From an uncultured Oscillospiraceae bacterium (GTDB lineage Bacteria > Bacillota > Clostridia > Oscillospirales > Oscillospiraceae), in assembly GCA_947628265.1 (NCBI GenBank), contig CANQZF010000104.1:1-6415 (forward strand): 6,415 bases of DNA. The letters are read 5' to 3'. This document shows, piece after piece, positions 1 through 5,026 of the stretch (position 1 is the stretch's first letter; each line of letters begins with the position of its first letter). The position numbers were made by a program, and so were the translations under genes. A model generated the notes under the pieces. That model was not told the origin of the DNA and ran no database searches. It was given only the letters and a program-made list of their open reading frames with translations.

Positions 1-363
1 CCCGGCGTCTATTCCTCCCGGTATTGCGGGGAACAAACGTATGAGGAGACGTGTCAAAAGATCATAACCATCGTAAATTGTTCCGACGACCGCTCCGCCC
101 GGTTCGTCTGCGCCGTGGTCTGCGCCTTCCCCAACGGGGACGAGATCGCCTGTGAGGGGGTGCTGGAGGGGTCCATCGGCCTTACCTACGAGGGGGAGAA
201 CGGCTTCGGCTACGACCCCATCTTTATCCCGGCGGGGCTGGGCCACTCCATGGCGTGCCTTTCGGACGAGGAGAAGAACGCCATCTCCCACCGGGGACAG
301 GCTTTTCGGAAATTCGCGAAAAAATTGGCTGAATATATGGAAAACGGGAAGACAAAGGAGTAG
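1..363 (+). CDS. rdgB: RdgB/HAM1-family non-canonical purine NTP pyrophosphatase (5' end missing)
   Basis: This is the C-terminal 120 residues of a house-cleaning pyrophosphatase. Family members hydrolyse dITP, ITP and XTP to the monophosphate plus pyrophosphate in the cytoplasm, keeping deaminated purines out of DNA and RNA. The frame is open from base 1 to the TAG at 361-363. Visible family signatures are PGVYSSRY at the window edge (residues 1-8 of the fragment), a G-x-I element followed by GENGFGYDPIF (65-75), and the near-C-terminal ISHRGQAF (95-102), which contacts the purine base in the family. Usual length is about 195-205 residues, so roughly 80 N-terminal residues, including the substrate-binding SxNxxK region, lie upstream of the window. 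The last codons overlap the ribosome binding site of yhbY. Identification is secure; the specific substrate preference is taken from the family. Confidence 0.95.
   Translation, partial: PGVYSSRYCGEQTYEETCQKIITIVNCSDDRSARFVCAVVCAFPNGDEIACEGVLEGSIGLTYEGENGFGYDPIFIPAGLGHSMACLSDEEKNAISHRGQAFRKFAKKLAEYMENGKTKE
354..360 (+). promoter_or_regulatory. Ribosome binding site of yhbY
   Basis: AAAGGAG lies 8 nt before the ATG at 369 and sits inside the final codons of rdgB. It supports the chosen yhbY start and close coupling of the two genes. Confidence 0.8.
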
Positions 364-368
364 AATAT

Positions 369-671
369 ATGCTGACCAGCAAACAGAGGGCGTACCTCCG
401 GGGCCTTGCCAACTCCCTTGAGCCGGTGCTTATCGTGGGCAAGGAGGGCGTCACGGAAAACGTGGTCCGGGAGGCGGAGAACGCCTTCCATACCCGGGAG
501 CTCCTGAAGGGCCGGGTGCTGGAGACGGCGCTGATGACGGCCCGGGAGGCCTGTGACGCCATTGCCGCAGCTACCCGCGCCGACGGGGTCCAGGCCATAG
601 GCTCCAAATTTGTGCTTTATAGGAAAAATACGGACATACCCGAGGAAAAAAGGATAAAACTAATAAAGTAG
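369..671 (+). CDS. yhbY: YhbY-family CRM-domain RNA-binding protein
   Basis: A 100-residue protein made of a single CRM (YhbY/CRS1) domain, the usual length for bacterial YhbY (about 95-105). YhbY associates with pre-50S ribosomal particles in E. coli and is thought to assist ribosome assembly. Visible signatures are the N-terminal LTSKQRAYLRGLA, typical of the family's first helix (residues 2-14), the GxxG-type RNA-binding loop VGKEGVT (23-29), the ELLKGRVLE strand (44-52) and the closing GSKFVLYR (78-85). The last residues are lysine-rich. The start is fixed by a good AAAGGAG 8 nt upstream. The gene begins 5 nt after rdgB and ends 7 nt before the nadD-yqeK ATG, so it is very probably in the same transcript. 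In many Firmicutes yhbY also lies next to nadD, which supports the call. Confidence 0.94.
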   Translation: MLTSKQRAYLRGLANSLEPVLIVGKEGVTENVVREAENAFHTRELLKGRVLETALMTAREACDAIAAATRADGVQAIGSKFVLYRKNTDIPEEKRIKLIK

Positions 672-678
672 GGATGTT

Positions 679-1839
679 ATGAAGATAGGTCTTTTCGGGG
701 GGACTTTCAACCCCCCGCACCTGGGCCACGTGGAGGCCGCCTCCCAGGCGGTGAAGGCCCTGAATTTGGACAAGCTCCTCATCGTGCCCGACGCCCTGCC
801 CCCCCACAAGGACTTGCCGGAGGGCTCCCCGGACGACGCCGGGAGGCTCCGAATGTCGGAGCTCGCCTTTGAAAAGGTGAAGCACGCCAAGGTCTCGGAT
901 ATGGAGATACGCCGGGGCGGGCGCAGCTACACGGTGGACACCCTCCGCCGCCTCCGGGAGAAATACCCCGGGGACAAGCTCTTCTTGCTCATGGGCACGG
1001 ACATGCTTTTGTGCTTTGAGGAGTGGCGGGAGTTCCGGGAAATCCTCTCCCTCGCCGCCCTCGCGGTCTTCGGGCGGGGAGCGCAGGACATGCCGGCCAT
1101 CCAAAGGGCGGCGGCAAATCTCCGGGAGAAGTACGGCGCCAATATCGAGGTCCTGGACATCCGGGTCCGGGAGGCGTCCTCCACGGATATACGCTCCCTT
1201 TTGCGAGAGCGAAAGGGGCGGGAGCTCCTGCCGGAGCCCGTCTACGCCGAGATCATCCGTCACCGGTGGTATGGCGCGAGGCCGGAGTTTGAGTGGCTGC
1301 GGCAAAAGGCCTACGCCATGCTGGAACCCAAGCGCGTGGCCCACGTAAAGGGCTGCGAGGAGGAGGCCGTGCGCCTGGCCCTCCGGTGGGGGGCCGACGT
1401 GGAGCGGGCCCGGGAGGCCGCCATCCTCCACGACATAACAAAAAAAGAGAAGCTGCCGGAGCAGTTGCGCCTTTGCGAAAAATATGGTATCCTATTGGAC
1501 GACATGGAGCGGGAGGAGGGAAAGCTCCTCCACTCCAAGACCGGCGCGGGCATCGCCAAATATGAGTTTGGCTGTGACGACGAGGTCTACGGCGCTATCT
1601 TCTGGCACACCACCGGCAAGGAGGACATGGCCCTCCTTGAAAAGGTGATTTACATGGCCGATTACATCGAGCCGAACAGGGATTTCGACGGGGTGGAGGA
1701 GCTGCGGCGCCTCGCCTACGTGGACCTGGACAGGGCCCTGGAGCTGGGCTTTTCCATGAGTATCGAGGATATGCGCTCCCGGGGCATCGTGCCCCACGCC
1801 AGGACCCTGGGCGCGCTTTGCTATATATCGAAAGGATAA
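679..1839 (+). CDS. nadD: NadD-YqeK fusion: nicotinate-nucleotide adenylyltransferase plus HD-domain Ap4A hydrolase
   Basis: A single 386-residue reading frame joins two enzymes that are separate adjacent genes in B. subtilis and many other Firmicutes. Residues 1 to about 198 are NadD, which adenylates nicotinate mononucleotide with ATP to make deamido-NAD. They show GGTFNPPHLGH (7-17) with the HxGH nucleotidyl-transfer motif at 14-17, GRSYTVDTL (81-89), LLMGTDML (103-110) and the C-terminal ATP-binding SSTDIR (167-172). Residues about 203-386 are YqeK, a metal-dependent HD hydrolase that cleaves Ap4A symmetrically in characterised members. Likely metal ligands are H222, H251-D252, H285, H310 and D328 (in MADYIE). 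All expected motifs of both halves are present, so both activities should be intact. The linker is only a few residues long. The start codon follows a weak GGG at 671-673, 5 nt upstream. The yhbY and LCP neighbours are 7 and 9 nt away. A seven-A run lies at 1440-1446, just after the HD motif. Confidence 0.95.
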   Translation: MKIGLFGGTFNPPHLGHVEAASQAVKALNLDKLLIVPDALPPHKDLPEGSPDDAGRLRMSELAFEKVKHAKVSDMEIRRGGRSYTVDTLRRLREKYPGDKLFLLMGTDMLLCFEEWREFREILSLAALAVFGRGAQDMPAIQRAAANLREKYGANIEVLDIRVREASSTDIRSLLRERKGRELLPEPVYAEIIRHRWYGARPEFEWLRQKAYAMLEPKRVAHVKGCEEEAVRLALRWGADVERAREAAILHDITKKEKLPEQLRLCEKYGILLDDMEREEGKLLHSKTGAGIAKYEFGCDDEVYGAIFWHTTGKEDMALLEKVIYMADYIEPNRDFDGVEELRRLAYVDLDRALELGFSMSIEDMRSRGIVPHARTLGALCYISKG

Positions 1840-1848
1840 GATCATAAA

Positions 1849-3384
1849 ATGAAATTATTTGGCAGTTCCCGTAAGTCAAAACATTCGCCCTCCGCCCCGG
1901 ACGGCCCGGAGGACGCCGCCAAGGAGGGGAAAAAGCCGGGGCTTTCCAAAAATAAGAAGATCCTTATCACGGTCCTCGCCGTCCTCGCGGCGCTGGCGGC
2001 TGTCGTTCTCGTGGCGGCGATCCTTATAAAGTCCCGGATAAAGCCCCCCGATGTGGTGGATACGCCCAACCGGCCCAGCCAGGCCACGGAGCCCACGGAC
2101 CCCACTGCGGAGAGGCCCACGGACCCCACGGACCCCAGCGACGACCCCACGGACCCCACCATCGATGTGGAAACGGTAATTCCCGATAACTACACCCGCC
2201 GGGAGGGGGTCTACACCTTCCTGGCCCTGGGGACGGACAAGGCCTCCGGCAGCACCGACACCATCATGGTGGCCAGCCTCGACACCAAGGCCAACACCCT
2301 GAACATCGTCAGCATCCCCCGGGACACCCTGGTGAACGTCTCCTGGAGCACGAAAAAGGTCAACACCATCTACAACTTCCTCTACAGCAGCAAGGACGAC
2401 TCCAAATTCCTCCAGGCGTTTGCCGACCTTCTGGGCTTCCAGCCGGATTTCTACGGCGTCATCAACTTAAACGCCTTCATTAAGCTGGTGGACGCGGTGG
2501 GCGGCATCGACTTTGACGTCCCCCGGAACATGAACTACGACGACCCCGCCCAGGACCTGCACATCCACTTTTCGAAGGGCTTCCAGCACATGAACGGCCA
2601 ACAAGCCATGGAGTATATGCGCTACCGGGCCGGCTACTCCGACGCCGACATCGGCCGCATCCACGCCCAGCAGGGGTTCCTCACCGCCGCCGCAGGGCAG
2701 ATCCTGGAGAACAAGAACCAGATCTCCCTTCCCACCCTGGCGGACATCTTCATAAACGACGTGCGGACCAGCCTGGATCTTGGGGAGTGCACATGGTTCG
2801 GCCAGCAGCTTTTGAAGCTGGACATCGAGAACGTGAAGTTCTACACCCTCCCCGGCAACTACAACGACTATGTGAACGGCTCGTCCTACGTCACGGTCTA
2901 TGTCAACGACTGGCTGGAGATGGTCAACGAATACTTGAGTCCCTTCAACGAGAAGCTGACCGTGGCCAACCTCGACATCCTCACCCGCGACGCCTCCAGG
3001 CAGCTCTACGCCACCAGCGGCGTGAGGAAGGGCAGCTCCTCCTGGGGCGCCTATATCCCACCCGCGCCCTCCACGGATCCCACAAATCCCCCGGAGCCCA
3101 GCGATGTCCCGGAGCCCAGCGATACCCCGGAACCCACCGACACCCAGGAGCCCAGCGACACCCAGGAACCCAGTGACACCCCGGAACCCGGCGACACCCC
3201 GGAACCCGGCGATACCCCTGACCCCGGCGATACCCCCGACCCCGGCGACACCCCGGAGACCGAAGGACCCTCCGGCGAGGAGGGCACAGCCCCGGAGGGG
3301 ACCGGGGAGGAGACGCCCCCCACCGAGGCGGAGAGCCCCGCCCAACCCGAGGAGGAGAGCGGGGAGAGCGGAGCGGACGCCTGA
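1849..3384 (+). CDS. LytR-CpsA-Psr (LCP) family cell-wall glycopolymer transferase with long repeat tail (copy 1)
   Basis: A 511-residue membrane-anchored LCP protein. The family transfers undecaprenyl-pyrophosphate-linked glycopolymers (teichoic acids, capsule, other wall glycans) onto peptidoglycan outside the membrane. In order: a basic cytosolic tail (1-37), one transmembrane helix (about 38-60), an extracellular Pro/Thr/Asp linker (about 64-110), the LCP catalytic domain (about 119-285), a conserved family-like C-terminal extension up to LYATSG (386-391), then an acidic Pro-rich tail (about 404-511). Catalytic-type motifs are LGTDK with D130, STDT with D137 (likely Mg2+ ligands), SIPRD (R158, D159), NAFIKLVDAVGG (208-219), MEYMRYR (R258, R260) and DIGRIHAQQ (R270, Q274, Q275). 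There is no cleavable signal peptide, consistent with type II topology. The start lies 9 nt after nadD-yqeK with only a weak AAAGG (1831-1835) 13 nt upstream, so translational coupling is plausible. Older annotations call such proteins LytR transcriptional regulators; no DNA-binding domain is visible. The glycan substrate cannot be read from sequence. Confidence 0.93.
   Translation: MKLFGSSRKSKHSPSAPDGPEDAAKEGKKPGLSKNKKILITVLAVLAALAAVVLVAAILIKSRIKPPDVVDTPNRPSQATEPTDPTAERPTDPTDPSDDPTDPTIDVETVIPDNYTRREGVYTFLALGTDKASGSTDTIMVASLDTKANTLNIVSIPRDTLVNVSWSTKKVNTIYNFLYSSKDDSKFLQAFADLLGFQPDFYGVINLNAFIKLVDAVGGIDFDVPRNMNYDDPAQDLHIHFSKGFQHMNGQQAMEYMRYRAGYSDADIGRIHAQQGFLTAAAGQILENKNQISLPTLADIFINDVRTSLDLGECTWFGQQLLKLDIENVKFYTLPGNYNDYVNGSSYVTVYVNDWLEMVNEYLSPFNEKLTVANLDILTRDASRQLYATSGVRKGSSSWGAYIPPAPSTDPTNPPEPSDVPEPSDTPEPTDTQEPSDTQEPSDTPEPGDTPEPGDTPDPGDTPDPGDTPETEGPSGEEGTAPEGTGEETPPTEAESPAQPEEESGESGADA
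2092..2154 (+). repeat. Short CCCACGGAC (Pro-Thr-Asp) repeats in the membrane-proximal linker of LCP copy 1
   Basis: The 9-bp word CCCACGGAC occurs four times in frame (starts 2092, 2116, 2125, 2146), interspersed with related CCCAGCGAC and CCCACT words. It encodes PTD units in residues 82-102 between the transmembrane helix and the catalytic domain. It probably forms an extended spacer that holds the domain away from the membrane. The second LCP copy has a linker of similar composition (residues about 67-100) without these perfect repeats. Confidence 0.75.
3091..3252 (+). repeat. Nine tandem 18-bp repeats encoding PEPSDT-like hexapeptides
   Basis: Nine consecutive in-frame 18-bp units make up 162 bp of LCP copy 1 (residues 415-468). 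In order they encode PEPSDV, PEPSDT, PEPTDT, QEPSDT, QEPSDT, PEPGDT, PEPGDT, PDPGDT and PDPGDT. Neighbouring units resemble each other most, the pattern expected from local unit duplication and homogenisation. The region is extracellular by predicted topology, acidic and proline-rich, so it should be extended and disordered. Because the unit is a multiple of three, copy-number change would alter tail length without breaking the frame. Confidence 0.93.
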
Positions 3385-3401
3385 ACCGTAGAGAAAAAAC
3401 C

Positions 3402-3428
3402 GCGCTTTTAGGATAAAAGGGATAAGAT
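3402..3428 (+). repeat. Partial direct copy of the nadD-yqeK/LCP1 junction located upstream of LCP copy 2
   Basis: GCGCTTT (3402-3408) and GGATAAGAT (3420-3428) before LCP copy 2 match GCGCTTT (1813-1819) and GGATAAGAT (1834-1842) before copy 1. They have the same order and similar spacing (18 and 21 nt from start to start). In the upstream copy these bases are the last codons and stop of nadD-yqeK. This looks like a decayed remnant carried along when the LCP gene duplicated. AAAAGGG at 3415-3421, 10 nt before the ATG, is the only Shine-Dalgarno-like sequence for copy 2. The words are short, so common origin is inferred, not proven. Confidence 0.5.
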
Positions 3429-3431
3429 ACG

Positions 3432-4613
3432 ATGAAACTATTTGGAAGTACAAAAAAAGCCAAACATTCCGCCTCCCCAGGGGCGGGGAACAGAAAAAAG
3501 AAGCCCTCCGGAGGGAAAAAGGCGGTGGTGGCGGTCCTCGCGACGCTGGCCGTGGTGGCCCTGGCGGCGGTGGTCTATGTAAAGACCCAGGTGCGGCCCC
3601 CCGATGTGGTCCAAAATCCCAACAGGCCCGATGCCTCCGACGCCACCGGCCCCACGTCCACCGGCCCCACCGACCGGCCTGATCCGGCGGACCCCTCCGA
3701 GGGGAGCGATGCCCCCACGGAGGACCCGAACCTCCAGGTGGATACCCAGATCCCGGAGGACTTCACCCGCAAAAGCGGCGTCTACACCTTCCTGGCCCTG
3801 GGCCGGGATAAGATGTCCGGCAGCACGGACACCATCATGGCGGCCCGCTTTGATGTGAACGATCATAGCCTCAACATCGTGAGCATCCCCCGGGACACCC
3901 TTATAAACGTCCCCTGGACGGTGAAGAAGATCAACACGGTCTACAGCGCCCTCTACAGCGAGAAGGACGACTCCCAATTCCTTGGGGCCTTCGCCGATGT
4001 CCTGGGCTTCCAGCCGGATTTCTACGGCATCGTGAACCTCAATGCCTTTATTAAGCTTGTGGACGCCATCGGGGGCGTGGACTACTACGTTCCCCAGAAC
4101 ATGAACTACGAGGACCCCGAACAGGGGCTCTACATCCACTTCAACAAGGGCCAGCAGCGCCTGAACGGCCAACAGGCCATGGAGTACATGCGCTTTCGCG
4201 CCGGGTACGACGACCAGGACATCGGGCGCATCCACGCCCAGCAGAGCTTCCTCACCGCCGCCGCCAAGCAGATCTTGGAGAACGCCAACAGCGTCCCCAT
4301 CTCCACCCTCATCGACATCGTTTTGAAGGACGTGAAGACGAGCTTGGACGCCGGGGAGTGCGGGTGGTTCGCCAAGGAGCTTTTGAAAATGGATTTTGAG
4401 AACATCCATTTTTACACCATGCCCGGAAACTACAACGACTGGGCCTTCGGCGGCTCCTACTCCACCGTGGAGTTCAACGGATGGCGGGAGATGGTGAACG
4501 AGTACTTAAACCCCTTCAATGAAGACCTGCCCGCCGCGTTTTTTGACATGGTGGCCCGGGACTCCAACGGCAGCCTTTACGCCACCAGCGGAAATTTGAA
4601 GGTTTACGGGTGA
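3432..4613 (+). CDS. LytR-CpsA-Psr (LCP) family cell-wall glycopolymer transferase (copy 2, no repeat tail)
   Basis: A 393-residue paralogue of the preceding gene with the same architecture: a basic cytosolic tail (1-30), one transmembrane helix (about 31-50), a Pro/Asp/Thr linker (about 55-105) and an extracellular LCP domain with its conserved extension. Residues 109-387 align with 113-391 of copy 1 without a single gap. Motifs are LGRDK (D126), STDT (D133), SIPRD (R154, D155), NAFIKLVDAIGG (204-215), MEYMRFR (R254, R256) and DIGRIHAQQ (R266, Q270, Q271). The protein stops six residues after the shared LYATSG, so it lacks the whole repeat tail. The N-terminal MKLFGS and the PPDVV-x-x-PNRP just outside the membrane are also shared. 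The predicted role is attachment of a wall glycopolymer to peptidoglycan, partly redundant with copy 1 or specialised for another substrate; which one cannot be decided here. The gap to copy 1 is 47 nt, with no terminator. Confidence 0.93.
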   Translation: MKLFGSTKKAKHSASPGAGNRKKKPSGGKKAVVAVLATLAVVALAAVVYVKTQVRPPDVVQNPNRPDASDATGPTSTGPTDRPDPADPSEGSDAPTEDPNLQVDTQIPEDFTRKSGVYTFLALGRDKMSGSTDTIMAARFDVNDHSLNIVSIPRDTLINVPWTVKKINTVYSALYSEKDDSQFLGAFADVLGFQPDFYGIVNLNAFIKLVDAIGGVDYYVPQNMNYEDPEQGLYIHFNKGQQRLNGQQAMEYMRFRAGYDDQDIGRIHAQQSFLTAAAKQILENANSVPISTLIDIVLKDVKTSLDAGECGWFAKELLKMDFENIHFYTMPGNYNDWAFGGSYSTVEFNGWREMVNEYLNPFNEDLPAAFFDMVARDSNGSLYATSGNLKVYG

Positions 4614-4637
4614 AAACGCCCCATTTAAGACTATTTT

Positions 4638-4644
4638 AGGGAGG
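4638..4644 (+). promoter_or_regulatory. Ribosome binding site of rsfS
   Basis: AGGGAGG lies 7 nt before the ATG at 4652. It is a strong Shine-Dalgarno match and fixes the start. It contrasts with the weak sites of both LCP genes just upstream. The 38-nt gap after LCP copy 2 (4614-4651) holds nothing else I can identify. Confidence 0.85.
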
Positions 4645-4651
4645 CAGTAAC

Positions 4652-5014
4652 ATGTTAACACCGAAAGAACTGACCGACATCGCCGTCAAGACCCTGGACC
4701 AGAAGAAGGCCGAGAACATCAAGGTCCTGGAGACCCGGGACGTCACGGTCCTGGCCGACTACTTCGTCATCTGCACCGCCGGCAGCACCACCCACATCAA
4801 GACCCTCTCCGACGAGGTGGAGGCTGCCCTGGAGGCCCAGGGCGAGAGGCCCTTGCGCACCGAGGGCTACCACGGCGGCGGCTGGGTGCTGGTGGACTTC
4901 GGGTGCCTGGTGGTCCATATCTTCACCGACGAGACCCGCAAATTCTACAACTTAGAGCACCTCTGGGCCGACGCGCCCCAGGTGGACATCAGTTCCCTCA
5001 TCACCCAGGGATAA
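4652..5014 (+). CDS. rsfS: Ribosome silencing factor RsfS (Iojap/YbeB family)
   Basis: A 120-residue protein, within the family's usual 105-130. RsfS binds ribosomal protein uL14 on the 50S subunit and blocks joining to 30S, lowering translation during starvation or stationary phase. Diagnostic segments are LADYFVICTAGST (34-46) and the C-terminal block GWVLVDFGCLVVHIF (77-91) followed by RKFYNLEHLWADA (96-108), the conserved uL14-facing surface in the family. A strong AGGGAGG precedes the ATG. In Firmicutes this gene commonly follows nadD and yqeK, often with an LCP gene in between, so the position fits. It is separated from leuS by 12 nt and probably shares its message. Confidence 0.96.
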   Translation: MLTPKELTDIAVKTLDQKKAENIKVLETRDVTVLADYFVICTAGSTTHIKTLSDEVEAALEAQGERPLRTEGYHGGGWVLVDFGCLVVHIFTDETRKFYNLEHLWADAPQVDISSLITQG

Positions 5015-5018
5015 GGAG
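5013..5018 (+). promoter_or_regulatory. Ribosome binding site of leuS
   Basis: AAGGAG overlaps the rsfS stop codon and lies 8 nt before the ATG at 5027. This supports the leuS start and suggests coupled translation with rsfS. Confidence 0.85.
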
Positions 5019-5026
5019 CGGCAAGC

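Noticed and set aside
600..678. AT-rich patch at the end of yhbY with -10-like words, a candidate internal promoter for nadD-yqeK
   Set aside because: No paired -35 element at suitable spacing was found; the AT content is explained by a Lys/Ile-rich C-terminal tail.
571..1431. 286-codon minus-strand reading frame opposite yhbY/nadD-yqeK
   Set aside because: It spans the ends of two secure plus-strand genes and has no domain or ribosome binding site; it is a composition effect of GC-rich codons.
3091..3252. Repeat array considered as CRISPR or an iteron-type replication element
   Set aside because: The 18-bp units are directly adjacent with no spacers, stay in frame and encode a Pro-rich protein tail, so they are a coding repeat.
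3391..3412. Possible terminator after LCP copy 1 (A-run, CCGCGC, T-run)
   Set aside because: The flanking A and T tracts could pair, but there is no stable GC stem with a proper loop, and the T tract is only four bases; it is better explained as part of the duplicated junction.
2467..3453. Long minus-strand reading frame whose translation has collagen-like G-x-x repeats
   Set aside because: It lies wholly opposite a well-supported LCP gene; the glycine repeats are the reverse complement of the proline-rich tail codons, and there is no ribosome binding site or recognisable domain.
3452..3458. A second in-phase A_AAA_AAA run near the start of LCP copy 2
   Set aside because: It encodes Thr-Lys-Lys in the basic cytosolic tail, where lysine codons are expected; slippage so early would only give a non-functional peptide.
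1849..4613. Annotation of the two LCP genes as LytR transcriptional regulators
   Set aside because: They carry a transmembrane helix and an extracellular LCP catalytic domain and show no DNA-binding domain; the regulator name is a historical carry-over.
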